Shown in pieces: positions 26,141 through 34,664 of a stretch of DNA of 64,000 nucleotides (its first letter is position 1; each line of letters starts with the position of its first letter). Both the position numbers and the translations under genes were made by a program. Under the pieces are notes generated by a model. The model was not told the DNA's origin and searched no databases. It worked only from the letters and a program-made list of their open reading frames with translations. Location: NCBI GenBank assembly GCA_902493145.1, contig CABUOA010000007.1, forward strand, positions 13,858 through 77,857, in the 5' to 3' direction. The stretch comes from an uncultured Collinsella sp. (GTDB taxonomy: Bacteria > Actinomycetota > Coriobacteriia > Coriobacteriales > Coriobacteriaceae).

Positions 26141-28272
26141 TTGCGGCGACCGCCGCCGTTGGCGCCCTGTCGTCCCTGCGCCGCACGGTTGCGGCCCGCG
26201 GTGTTCTGTGCGCGCGACATGCCGCCGTGGCCCTTGCTGCCCTTGGGCCCCTTGCCGGCGGCGCCACCGTGCGGCTTGCCGCCCTTCTTGCCGGTGCCAT
26301 GCCCACCGCCAGCAGACGTCTCGCCCGGGCGTGGCGGCACGGGGCGAATCAGACAATGCTTTGTATAGCCGATCAGGTCACGACGCCCGGCCTTTTCCAG
26401 TGCTTCGCGCACGAGCTTGTAGTTCTCGGGCTTGCGATATTGGATGAGCGCACGCTGCATGGCCTTCTCGTGTGGGTCGCGTGCCACGTAGATAGGCTGC
26501 ATGGTGCGTGGGTCCACGCCGGTGTAGTACATGCAGGTCGACATGGTGGACGGCGTGGGGTAGAAGTCCTGCACCTGCTCGGGCATGTAGCCCATGTCGC
26601 GCACGGCCTCGGCAAGGTCCACAGCTTCCTTCATGGTCGAGCCGGGGTGGCTCGAGATTAGGTACGGCACCACGTACTGTTTGAGTCCGTATTCGCGGTT
26701 CAAGCGTTCAAATTTACGGCAGAACGCATCGTAGACGGCTCGGCTCGGCTTGCCCATCACAGACAGCACGGCATCGCTCACGTGCTCGGGTGCCACGCGT
26801 AGTTGGCCCGAGACATGGTGCTCCAGCAGCTCGCGCAAAAACTCGTCCGAGGCATCTGCCATGGTGTAGTCAAAGCGGATGCCGCTGCGCACGAAGACCT
26901 TCTTGACGCCCGGCAGCTGGCGCAGGTCGCGCAGCAGCTGCGTGTAGCCGCTCTCGTCGACCACCATGTTCTTGCACACGCTCGGCCACAGGCAGCGCTT
27001 GTTCTTGCACACGCCGTGCTTGAGCTGCTTGTCGCAGGCCGGACGGCTAAAGTTTGCCGTCGGCCCGCCCACGTCGTTGATGTAGCCCTTAAACTCGGGA
27101 TCGCGCGTGAGCAGCTCGGCCTCGCGCATGATTGAGTCGTGGCTGCGCATCTGCAGTACGCGGCCCTGGTGGAAGGTGAGCGCGCAAAACGAGCACTCAC
27201 CAAAGCAGCCGCGGTTGGAGCTAATGGAAAACTTGATCTCGGCAAAGGCCGGCACGCCACCTGCGGCATCGTAGTCGGGATGCCAGTCGCGCGCGTAGGG
27301 GAGTTCGGCCACCTCGTCCATCTCGTCGGTGGTGAGCGTCGCCGACGGCGGGTTCTGCACCACATAGACGCTGTTGGGGTAGGGCTCTACCAGGCGATGT
27401 CCGGTGATGGGGTCCATATTCTGCTGCTGTACGTTAAAGCTGCGTGCGTAGTTGAGCTTGTCGGCAGCAAGGTCGTCCCAGCTGGGTAGCAGGTCGTAGT
27501 CGTAGACCTCGTCGAGCGAGTTGGTACGGTAGACGGTACCGTTGATATAGGTGATTTGATCGACGGGTAGCCCCGCGTCGAGCGCGTCGGCGATTTCGAC
27601 AATCGCGTGCTCGCCCATGCCGTAGATGAGGATGTCGGCGCCCGAGTCGAGCAGTACCGAACGCTTGAGCTTGTCCTGCCAGTAGTCGTAGTGGGCCAGG
27701 CGGCGCAGGCTCGCCTCGATGCCGCCGATGATGATGGGAGCGTCCTTGAACGTCTGACGGATGAGGTTGCCGTAGACCGTGACGGCTCGGTTGGGACGGC
27801 GCCCTTCCTCGCCACCGGGGGTGTAGGCGTCGGTGTGGCGGCGGTGCTTGGTCACCGAATAGTGGTTGACCATGGAGTCCATGTTGCCGGCGCTGACGAG
27901 AAAGCCCAGGCGTGGCTCGCCGAGCACGGTGATGCTGGCGGGGTCGGTCCAGTCGGGCTGGCAGATGATGCCCACCTTGTAGCCGTGCGCGTCGAGGACG
28001 CGGCTGATGATAGCCATGCCAAAGCTGGGATGGTCCACGTAGGCGTCGCCGCAGATGTAGACAAAGTCGCACTGGTCCCAACCGCGCGCATCCATGTCGG
28101 CCCGGCTGACGGGGAGAAACTTATCGCGGCCCGGGCGCCAGGGGCGTGAGGGCGCTGCTGGAGCATGAGTGGTGTGCCCACCCTGCGCCTTGCTGCCGCG
28201 CTTTTGCTGCTGGCCCTGTTTGCCCTGCTGACTGCGCTGGTTGTTCTGAGCGTGCTGAGGCTTATTTGCCAC
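26137..28272 (-). CDS. ygiQ: YgiQ-family radical SAM protein
   Basis: This 711-residue member of the UPF0313/YgiQ radical SAM family has its 4Fe-4S Cys in RGCFGECSFCAL, an N-terminal B12-binding-like region (VYICGDAYVDHPSFG), and the YgiQ-type C-terminal domain (DFYPTPSTMSTCMYYTG). The substrate is unknown. A basic Gly/Lys tail (about 60 residues, GGGHGTGKKGGKPHGG) and a Gln/Lys/Arg-rich N-terminal stretch are low-complexity additions. I choose GTG 28272 because GGGAGGG lies 3 bases upstream; the frame is open to 28452 without a site. The 267-bp divergent gap to the DUF1275 gene has one inverted repeat. Confidence 0.9.
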   Translation of the reverse strand: MANKPQHAQNNQRSQQGKQGQQQKRGSKAQGGHTTHAPAAPSRPWRPGRDKFLPVSRADMDARGWDQCDFVYICGDAYVDHPSFGMAIISRVLDAHGYKVGIICQPDWTDPASITVLGEPRLGFLVSAGNMDSMVNHYSVTKHRRHTDAYTPGGEEGRRPNRAVTVYGNLIRQTFKDAPIIIGGIEASLRRLAHYDYWQDKLKRSVLLDSGADILIYGMGEHAIVEIADALDAGLPVDQITYINGTVYRTNSLDEVYDYDLLPSWDDLAADKLNYARSFNVQQQNMDPITGHRLVEPYPNSVYVVQNPPSATLTTDEMDEVAELPYARDWHPDYDAAGGVPAFAEIKFSISSNRGCFGECSFCALTFHQGRVLQMRSHDSIMREAELLTRDPEFKGYINDVGGPTANFSRPACDKQLKHGVCKNKRCLWPSVCKNMVVDESGYTQLLRDLRQLPGVKKVFVRSGIRFDYTMADASDEFLRELLEHHVSGQLRVAPEHVSDAVLSVMGKPSRAVYDAFCRKFERLNREYGLKQYVVPYLISSHPGSTMKEAVDLAEAVRDMGYMPEQVQDFYPTPSTMSTCMYYTGVDPRTMQPIYVARDPHEKAMQRALIQYRKPENYKLVREALEKAGRRDLIGYTKHCLIRPVPPRPGETSAGGGHGTGKKGGKPHGGAAGKGPKGSKGHGGMSRAQNTAGRNRAAQGRQGANGGGRRN

Positions 28273-28309
28273 GATCCCTCCCGGTGTTTGTATGCTGCAC
28301 GTAATTGTA

Positions 28310-28344
28310 ACCAGTCTTTTTGGGACGGGGCTAAAAAGACTGGT
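28310..28344. repeat. 12-bp perfect inverted repeat (GGGACGGGG loop)
   Basis: ACCAGTCTTTTT (28310-28321) pairs with AAAAAGACTGGT (28333-28344) around GGGACGGGGCT. It lies between ygiQ and the DUF1275 gene, upstream of both, so a terminator role is unlikely. It belongs with the GGGGACGG intergenic repeats at 24743, 37572 and 38757. Confidence 0.7.
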
Positions 28345-28539
28345 GGAGTACATGGGCTGGCGGATCGGCGTGTCGATGCGGGTGTGGCGCCGCGCCCGCC
28401 GTTTGTTTCCAGACTGTGTATCTGCGCGTTGGGGAGCCCGTCTCGCGCGCACGCCATGTTGTCAATGGGTTACAGTATGAACGGCGGCCATGTCTCCGCC
28501 AACGCACGAGAGGGTCGTCAACAAGGAGGCCGCACGACG

Positions 28540-29256
28540 ATGCAGCGTGCCAAGCAGATATCGGAGTCCATCGAGCTGGGCATCATTCTGGCGCTCGCCG
28601 GTGGCTTTATGGACGTGTATTCGTACATTGGGCGCGATCATGTTTTCGCCAACGCGCAGACAGGCAACATCTTGTTGGTGGGCGTGAGCATCTCGGAGGG
28701 TAATTGGGCGCTCGCGGGACGCTATTTCTTCCCCGTGGTGTCGTTTGCCGTGGGCATTATGCTTGCCGACCTGGTACACGAGCGTTTTGGCAGCGTGATT
28801 CACTGGCGCCAGGTGACGGTGTTTTTTGAAGCTGTTATCTTGCTGGGCGTGAGCTTTATCCCGGGCGGCGATTTCAACCTGCTCGCCAACTGCCTTACTT
28901 CGTTTGCCTGCGGTATGCAGGTCGAGAGTTTCCGCAAGATTCATGGACACGGCATCGCCACGACCATGTGTATCGGCAACCTCCGTAATGCCTTGCAAAA
29001 CGTGGACGACTACATCATTACCCATAAGCGCGGCTTTTTGGAAAACGGCCTGCTGTACTTTGGCGTGATCTTTACCTTTGTGTTTGGCGCTGTGTTGGGC
29101 AACTGGTGTATTGAGCGCATGGGCCTGCACGCCATCGTCGTGGCGAGCGTGCTGCTGTTTGTCGCGTTTGCCATCATGTTTATCGACCGCGAGCGCGACT
29201 TGCGTTTTCGCTGGAAGGTTGCGGCCGAGGCTTGGAAAGAGGGCTGCCGAAAGTAA
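28540..29256 (+). CDS. DUF1275 (YoaK-like) membrane protein
   Basis: This 238-residue protein has six or so hydrophobic segments and the family pattern ALAGGFMDVYSYIGRDHVFANAQTGN near the N-terminus, with NLRNAL and a hydrophobic end. DUF1275 proteins are small integral membrane proteins of unknown transport or structural role. AAGGAGG lies ahead of ATG 28540; the longer frame covers the upstream gap and is not used. The gene stands alone with a strong terminator. Confidence 0.85.
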   Translation: MQRAKQISESIELGIILALAGGFMDVYSYIGRDHVFANAQTGNILLVGVSISEGNWALAGRYFFPVVSFAVGIMLADLVHERFGSVIHWRQVTVFFEAVILLGVSFIPGGDFNLLANCLTSFACGMQVESFRKIHGHGIATTMCIGNLRNALQNVDDYIITHKRGFLENGLLYFGVIFTFVFGAVLGNWCIERMGLHAIVVASVLLFVAFAIMFIDRERDLRFRWKVAAEAWKEGCRK

Positions 29257-29259
29257 CCG

Positions 29260-29298
29260 AATGCGGCAAAGGGACAGCCCCTTTGCCGCATTATTTTT
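29260..29298 (+). terminator. Intrinsic terminator of the DUF1275 gene
   Basis: AATGCGGCAAAGGG pairs with CCCTTTGCCGCATT and is followed by ATTTTTC. The long stem lies 3 bp after the stop. Confidence 0.85.
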
Positions 29299-29377
29299 CA
29301 TCTCTATGTAGTACAGCTTCAGGAGCCAGAAAAAACTATCTAGCTCCTGAATGTTGTTACGAACTGCTTTTTGCAAT

Positions 29378-29914
29378 TTATTCGAGATGCTCTTCAATCC
29401 GAGCCCTCAGAAGGGCAATGGCTGTGGGTATTCCAATTGCGGCGGCTAATCCGGCTTTATCCAAAACCTGTATGTTAAAGCACGATTGTTTATCACATTG
29501 AAGGACGTTAACTGAAGATAGCTTCACTTCCCGTTGACTGAATATATCGTAATCTCCAAATAGGAAGTTACCTTTTATTGTGTAATTCGGTATGTTCGTT
29601 ACGCACTTCATCTCAAGTCTGTTTAGGCCATAATCGAACACCGCAACTTCCTTGTGTTCGATGATGAGCGCAACCCTGGGCATGTTACTAAAACCACCGT
29701 CGACGACAGTAAAGAGCTTTTCATTTGCATCGTCATAAACGGTGTATTTAAGACTCAATAGCTGTCCTAGTGGACCCGTGAACCCATGTCTTTTGATGTT
29801 GAGGTTGTCTCCCGCTGGGTTGACGAGAGCCAGAGCATGCGGATAAGGGTTACCTTCAATTGAGATTCGATATTCGTTTGTAGCCGTCTTGCTCGATTTA
29901 GGACCAGTAGCCAT
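29378..29914 (-). CDS. LURP-one-related (tubby-like fold) protein
   Basis: This 178-residue protein has the strand-turn pattern of the LURP-one/DUF567 family, notably YTIKGNFLFGDYDIF followed by REVKLSS, which matches the tubby-like beta barrel. No catalytic residue is expected and bacterial members have no known role. A hydrophobic C-terminal helix (GLAAAIGIPTAIALL) is present. ATG 29914 follows GAGG at a long distance; GTG 29917 is possible. The gene and the next 400 bp are clearly AT-richer than the surroundings, which suggests recent transfer. Confidence 0.65.
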   Translation of the reverse strand: MATGPKSSKTATNEYRISIEGNPYPHALALVNPAGDNLNIKRHGFTGPLGQLLSLKYTVYDDANEKLFTVVDGGFSNMPRVALIIEHKEVAVFDYGLNRLEMKCVTNIPNYTIKGNFLFGDYDIFSQREVKLSSVNVLQCDKQSCFNIQVLDKAGLAAAIGIPTAIALLRARIEEHLE

Positions 29915-30329
29915 CACGCGTCATCGCCTCGATCGAATTGGAACCGTCTTCTGCTTCGTGCGGAGAATTACGCTGTATGTTGCAGTACATGCAGCTGCAA
30001 TAACCGCATGGGCAATTTCTAACAAAATGAATGACACTATTTGCTGCATGCATATTAATTACTATAAAGTATCCTTTTATAAACGTATTGTCAAACATAT
30101 ATTGCTAAAACAGAAACAATTTATAGACTGAGTTGGTCGTATTCTTTGGGCAATTGCTCCTATAATCTAGCCTTCGCTGCAGTCGGGAGGGAAGGACTGG
30201 GGCTCCGTTATTATGTTGAAACGCTTTAACACTTTTGACGTTCTCATGCATTTTTTGTTTCAAAAGCGTTAGGATGGGACACATAGCGTGGGGCGTAATG
30301 GGCGCCCCGCACACGATGGGAGGCTATCA
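29915..30329. other. AT-rich 415-bp gap, no gene seen
   Basis: Short frames here have no ribosome-binding site. AACGCTTT (30220-30227) and AAAGCGTT (30263-30270) are a perfect inverted pair 35 nt apart, upstream of fucO, and may be regulator sites. A GTGGGGCG / CGCCCCGCAC hairpin (30288-30312) sits in the fucO leader. A promoter could not be fixed. Confidence 0.4.
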
Positions 30330-31496
30330 ATGGCTAATCGTTTCGTTCTCAACACCATTTCTTATCATGGTTCTGGCGCCATCAAGGAGATCCCCGGCGA
30401 GCTCCAGCGTCGTGGCTACAAGAAGATCTTCGTCTGCTCCGACCCCGACCTGGTCAAGTTTGGCGTTACCGCCAAGGTAACCGACGAGCTCGACGCCGCC
30501 GGTATTGCTTGGAGCCTCTACTCCGAGATTAAGCCCAACCCCACCATCCAGAACGTCAAGGACGGCGTCGAGGCCTTTAAGGCCGCCGAGGCTGACGCTA
30601 TCGTGACCATCGGTGGTGGCTCCTCCATGGACACCGCCAAGGCTATCGGCATCATCATCAACAACCCCGAGTTCGCCGATGTCCGCAGCCTCGAGGGCGT
30701 TGCTCCGACTAAGAACCACGCTGTGTTCACCATCGCCGTGCCGACGACCGCCGGTACCGCTGCCGAGGTAACCATCAACTACGTCATCACCGACCCCGAG
30801 AAGGTCCGCAAGTTCGTGTGCGTCGACACCAACGACGCCCCTGAGGTCGCCGTCGTCGACCCCGACATGATGGCTTCCATGCCCGCCGGCCTGACCGCTT
30901 CCACTGGCATGGACGCTCTGACCCACGCCATCGAGGGCTACACCACCAAGGGCGCTTGGGAGCTCTCCGACATGTTCCACTTTGAGGCTATTAAGCTGAT
31001 CAGCGAGAACCTGCGCGACTCCGTTGCCGAGGCCAAGTCTGGTCAGCCCGGCTCCGGCCGCGAGGGTATGGCTCTTGGCCAGTATGTCGCCGGCATGGGC
31101 TTCTCCAACGTCGGCCTGGGCATCGACCATGCCATGGCTCACACCCTGTCTGCCCACTACGACACTCCGCACGGCGTCGCTTGCGCCATGCTGCTGCCGA
31201 TCGCCATGGAGTTCAACAAGCCGGTTTGCGCCGAGCGCCTGGCCAAGGTTGCCGTTGCCATGGGTGTTGACACCACGGGCATGAGCACCGACGAGGCTGC
31301 CGACGCCGCCATCGCCGCCGTCAAGCAACTCTCCGCCGACGTGAACATTCCGCATGCCTGCGAGGCCATGAAGGCCGACGAGATCGAGGTCCTGGCCAAG
31401 GACGCCATGGCTGACGCCTGCTTCCCGGGCAACCCGCGCGAGGCGACGCTCGACGACGTCATCGAGCTCTTCAAGAAGATCTGCCCGGCTGCCTAG
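30330..31496 (+). CDS. fucO: Lactaldehyde reductase (iron-dependent alcohol dehydrogenase)
   Basis: This 388-residue group III alcohol dehydrogenase reduces lactaldehyde to 1,2-propanediol with NADH, re-oxidising NADH when fucose or rhamnose is fermented. The start MANRFVLNTISYHGSGAI and overall length match FucO closely. GGGSSMDTAKA binds NAD. The iron ligands are the Asp and His of DALTHAIEGY and the His of DHAMAHTLSAHYDTPHG. It stands alone; no fucose pathway genes are in the window, so its substrate in this organism could be another small aldehyde. GGGAGG precedes ATG 30330. Confidence 0.9.
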   Translation: MANRFVLNTISYHGSGAIKEIPGELQRRGYKKIFVCSDPDLVKFGVTAKVTDELDAAGIAWSLYSEIKPNPTIQNVKDGVEAFKAAEADAIVTIGGGSSMDTAKAIGIIINNPEFADVRSLEGVAPTKNHAVFTIAVPTTAGTAAEVTINYVITDPEKVRKFVCVDTNDAPEVAVVDPDMMASMPAGLTASTGMDALTHAIEGYTTKGAWELSDMFHFEAIKLISENLRDSVAEAKSGQPGSGREGMALGQYVAGMGFSNVGLGIDHAMAHTLSAHYDTPHGVACAMLLPIAMEFNKPVCAERLAKVAVAMGVDTTGMSTDEAADAAIAAVKQLSADVNIPHACEAMKADEIEVLAKDAMADACFPGNPREATLDDVIELFKKICPAA

Positions 31497-31549
31497 CCCA
31501 GTTTGGTGGTCCTTCGCCCGTAGGCGTATGGTCTTTTGACTTGCTGCTG

Positions 31550-31582
31550 GCCCCGCCGTGCTACGCGCGGCGGGGCTTTTTG
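31550..31582 (+). terminator. Intrinsic terminator of fucO
   Basis: GCCCCGCCG (31550-31558) pairs with CGGCGGGGC (31568-31576) and is followed by TTTTTG. Confidence 0.9.
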
Positions 31583-31656
31583 TGCCGCGCCGATGCCCCA
31601 AGATGGGCAAAACCAAGGCATGCTGCCCGCTGCGGATAGGTGGTGCACTTCTCAGC

Positions 31657-31890
31657 GTGCATTTTTGGGAGTATTCAGCAAGCTCTGAAAAATGCATAAC
31701 GTTGTGAATGGGCCGCAGTGGCCCGCAGACGCCCATCGACAGCCCTTGTGGGCGGGCTATCGATGAGCGGAGGGGGCTGCCACCGCGTTTTTGGTTTGCG
31801 ACGACCTGCAACACTGCTGTAACCGCGTCGCTTTGCCGTTTGCGATGGGGCTGACGGGGTCCACGGTGCTGAATACTCCGTATTTTGCAC
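31657..31890. repeat. 234-bp dispersed element with inverted ends (copy 2)
   Basis: The left end GTGCATTTTTGGGAGTATTC and the reverse complement of the right end (GTGCAAAATACGGAGTATTC) are inverted, and the length nearly equals copy 1 (12352-12584). The right-hand interior and the flank up to GGTACC resemble copy 1; the middle differs. It lies in the 600-bp gap between fucO and the M42 peptidase, where no gene is visible. Confidence 0.7.
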
Positions 31891-32100
31891 GGTCCAAGGT
31901 GGGGTACCCTGAGACGAAGCAAATAGATGCCTCATATTTATGCAGATACCGATAGGATTTATGCAAGATTGGGACTGTAAACCGAGCGCGTGCACAAAAC
32001 CGGTGCGGGGACGTCTGGAGTCGGCTCGGTTTCTAGAGTATTGCACGTGCAGAAAGGTTAAAATCGGGGCTCGGTCTTAGTTTTACTTGGAAGGATGCAT

Positions 32101-33144
32101 ATGGCTTCTAATGTTGATGCTTCTCTAGAGGAGACGCTCTCCTATATTACTGACCAGTTGAAGACGCTGACTTCTATTGCTTCACCTACGGGCTATACCC
32201 GTGCGGCTACTGACTATCTAATGGAAACGTTGCGCGATATGGGCTTTGGCCCCGAGCGCTCCAATAAGGGCAACGTGTTGGTTGAGCTTGGCGGCGAGGG
32301 CGAGCCGCTCGTATTGGCGAGCCATGTCGATACCCTGGGCGCCATGGTGCGCTCCATCAAGGACAATGGTCGCCTGCGTCCCACGACGCTTGGCGGGCAT
32401 CAGTGGTCTACGGCCGATGGCGAGAACTGCACCGTTTACACGCGCGATGGCAATGTCTACACGGGTGTGGTTCTCAATACCGAGCCTTCGGCGCATGTGG
32501 CCGATGAGCCGGTCAAGACCATCGAGAAGAACATGGAAATCCTGCTCGACGAGAACGTCGACAGCAAGGACGACGTGCTCGAGCTGGGCATTCAGGCTGG
32601 AGACATCATCGCTATGGATCCGCGCACCACGGTGACGGAGAGCGGCTACATCAAGAGCCGCTTCCTTGACGACAAGCTGTCCGCGTCGATTCTGCTGGGT
32701 CTGGCTCGCGCCGTTGCTGACGGCGAGGTGACGCTCTCGCGCAAGGTGTCACTGCTCTTTACCGTGTACGAGGAGGTCGGTCACGGCGGCGCCTTTGTGC
32801 CGGCCGACACGCGCGAGATGATCAGCGTGGACATGGGCTGCGTGGGCGACGATCTGGGCTGCACCGAGCGCATGGTTTCGATCTGCGCCAAGGATTCGGG
32901 CGGTCCGTACAACTACGACCTGGTGACGACGCTGTCCAACATCGCGCGCGAGCTTGAGCTCGACTACGCGATCGATGTGTATCCGCACTACGGCTCCGAC
33001 GTCGAGGCCACGCTCTCGGCCGGCTACGACATTCGCCATGGTCTGATCGGCCCCGGCGTGTACGCGAGCCACAACTACGAGCGCAGCCACATCGACGGTG
33101 TGCGTAACACCTTTGAGCTGGTCCGCGCCTACGTGCAGCGCTAA
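32101..33144 (+). CDS. M42-family metallo-aminopeptidase
   Basis: This 347-residue cytoplasmic di-metal peptidase of the M42 (glutamyl/deblocking aminopeptidase) family trims peptides from the N-terminus. Metal and catalytic residues are in ASHVDTLG (His, Asp), FLDDKLSA (bridging Asp), VYEEVGHGG (Glu pair), VDMGCVGDD and SHNYERSH. GGAAGG lies 6 nt before ATG 32101; ATG 32095 is too close to it. It is a single gene with its own terminator. Confidence 0.9.
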   Translation: MASNVDASLEETLSYITDQLKTLTSIASPTGYTRAATDYLMETLRDMGFGPERSNKGNVLVELGGEGEPLVLASHVDTLGAMVRSIKDNGRLRPTTLGGHQWSTADGENCTVYTRDGNVYTGVVLNTEPSAHVADEPVKTIEKNMEILLDENVDSKDDVLELGIQAGDIIAMDPRTTVTESGYIKSRFLDDKLSASILLGLARAVADGEVTLSRKVSLLFTVYEEVGHGGAFVPADTREMISVDMGCVGDDLGCTERMVSICAKDSGGPYNYDLVTTLSNIARELELDYAIDVYPHYGSDVEATLSAGYDIRHGLIGPGVYASHNYERSHIDGVRNTFELVRAYVQR

Positions 33145-33178
33145 GGAAGCAGTTTGCGACTCGGCTGACCAATCGCTA

Positions 33179-33203
33179 AGGCCCGATTTCTCGGGCCTTT
33201 TTT
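33179..33203 (+). terminator. Intrinsic terminator of the M42 gene
   Basis: AAGGCCCGA pairs with TCGGGCCTT around TTTC and is followed by TTTTTCG. Confidence 0.9.
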
Positions 33204-33213
33204 CGCTTTAGGT

Positions 33214-33265
33214 CGTTTAGTATTATGATGTAAGTAATCTATTAACTAAACGCGTAAATTACTTA
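33214..33265 (+). promoter_or_regulatory. Two interleaved palindromes before the HipA-like gene
   Basis: CGTTTAGT (33214-33221) pairs with ACTAAACG (33245-33252), and TAAGTAAT (33231-33238) pairs with ATTACTTA (33258-33265). Both are perfect 8-bp inverted pairs and they interlock. A TATTAT -10-like box (33222-33227) lies between the arms. The region is AT-rich, in sharp contrast to the flanks. It looks like an autoregulatory operator, or two exclusive RNA folds. Confidence 0.65.
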
Positions 33266-33282
33266 ACGAGGTGATGCGGTGT

Positions 33283-34656
33283 ATGGATACGTCTGAGTAC
33301 TTATCTATGGGTGATGCCGCCCGCCTGTTGGGCGTTACGAAAGCCCGCATATCGCAACTTGCCGCATCGGGGACGCTTGTGTGCGATATTGTGGGCGGCC
33401 GGAAGATGGTCGAGTACAATTCTGCGACCGCCTACCAAAAGGTCCGCAAGCGAGGACGCCGTCCTGCGGCCGATGTGGGACGCAAGTTTACGCTGATGTC
33501 GGCCGACCATGAGGTCGCGCATGTCTCATTTGATCCGACGCGTGAGTTTCCCTTCGAAATCGCCGAGGTCCTCGATGCGCAACGAATGCCGTTTGGCACA
33601 TGCTCGAGCTCTTCTCCTACGGTGAATAAACGGGAGCTCAACGTGTGGTGGAGCCATCGGTCGGTGCCTGACGTCCGCCCTGGACTCGTCTCGCGCTATC
33701 GTGAACTGGGAATTGCCAGTGGCATCGAGGTTCCGGTTCGGTGCCTGGGCTTATCGCTTTCGGATTGTTATTGGCTGCGGCCGGCCGATTGCGCCGAACT
33801 CAAATGGCAAAGCATCAATTACTTTGAGAACGAATTTGAGCGATCGGCGCCCGAAGAGCGTTCGGGTTGGCTGGAAGGCATCGGTCTAAAAAATCCGGAT
33901 AACACGTCCGAGGGCGAGCTCCCTAAATCGTGGATGATCCGAAACGGCATTCGCGTTTTGGCTAAAGGGTGCGGGATGGACGATCAGCGTCCCTTTAACG
34001 AGGCGGTTGCAACGGCTCTACATCGTCGCTTGCTTTCCAAGGGGGAGTTTGTTCCTTACACGGTTGAGCGCATATTCGATGGCCCTGTGTGTCTGTGCGA
34101 CGACTTTCTTGACGGCCGCGAGGAATACGTTCCGGCTGTTTACGTTAAGGGCGTACTTGGTAGTCAGCGGGGAAACTCGACATACGACCGGTACTGTTGC
34201 TACCTCGGCAAGCATGGTACCGATGAGGCCGCTGTGAGAAGGTCTATGTCGCAGATGATTGTCTGCGATGCCCTTTTGGCCAACAGCGACCGCCATTGGC
34301 GAAACTTCGGCATCATCCGCAATGTCGATACCCTGGAGATAAAACCTGCTCCGCTGTTCGATAGCGGCAACTGTCTGTGGTATAACGTGCCAACTGTCGT
34401 GCTCGCAGCTGGGGAGTTTGGGTTTTCCGCTAAGCCGTTTGGGCCCGACCCTTCCGTCCAGCTGGCGCTTGCGGACTCGCTCGATTGGTTCGATTCATCG
34501 CGGCTCAACGGATTTGTTGATGAGGCGATCGAGATTCTTTCGCAGAGCAAATGGGCCACGGCGGAGGGTCGACTCGAGGCCATCCGCCGCGGCCTCGAGC
34601 GTCGCGTAATCGAGGTTGGTGCCGCTGTTGAGGCACTTCGACACGTGCAACGATAA
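33283..34656 (+). CDS. HipA-like kinase with its own N-terminal HTH
   Basis: This 457-residue protein has an N-terminal helix-turn-helix of excisionase/MerR type (SMGDAARLLGVTKARISQLA, residues 8-28). A middle part I do not recognise follows. The C-terminal half carries HipA kinase signatures: NSDRHWRNFGIIRN (catalytic Asp near 338) and APLFDSGNCLWY (metal Asp near 358). HipA kinases phosphorylate cytoplasmic targets such as a tRNA synthetase, and a HipB partner normally provides the DNA-binding domain; here it is on the same chain. GAGGTG precedes ATG 33283 (ATG 33274 and GTG 33271 are too close). No hipB lies nearby. The 3' end is 8 bp from convergent mnmA. Confidence 0.78.
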   Translation: MDTSEYLSMGDAARLLGVTKARISQLAASGTLVCDIVGGRKMVEYNSATAYQKVRKRGRRPAADVGRKFTLMSADHEVAHVSFDPTREFPFEIAEVLDAQRMPFGTCSSSSPTVNKRELNVWWSHRSVPDVRPGLVSRYRELGIASGIEVPVRCLGLSLSDCYWLRPADCAELKWQSINYFENEFERSAPEERSGWLEGIGLKNPDNTSEGELPKSWMIRNGIRVLAKGCGMDDQRPFNEAVATALHRRLLSKGEFVPYTVERIFDGPVCLCDDFLDGREEYVPAVYVKGVLGSQRGNSTYDRYCCYLGKHGTDEAAVRRSMSQMIVCDALLANSDRHWRNFGIIRNVDTLEIKPAPLFDSGNCLWYNVPTVVLAAGEFGFSAKPFGPDPSVQLALADSLDWFDSSRLNGFVDEAIEILSQSKWATAEGRLEAIRRGLERRVIEVGAAVEALRHVQR

Positions 34657-34664
34657 GCCCGCGG

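Noticed and set aside
30216..30270. CcpA-type cre site before fucO
   Set aside because: TTGAAACGCTTTAACA looks similar but the spacing between AA and CG is off by one. I keep only the neutral statement of an inverted pair.
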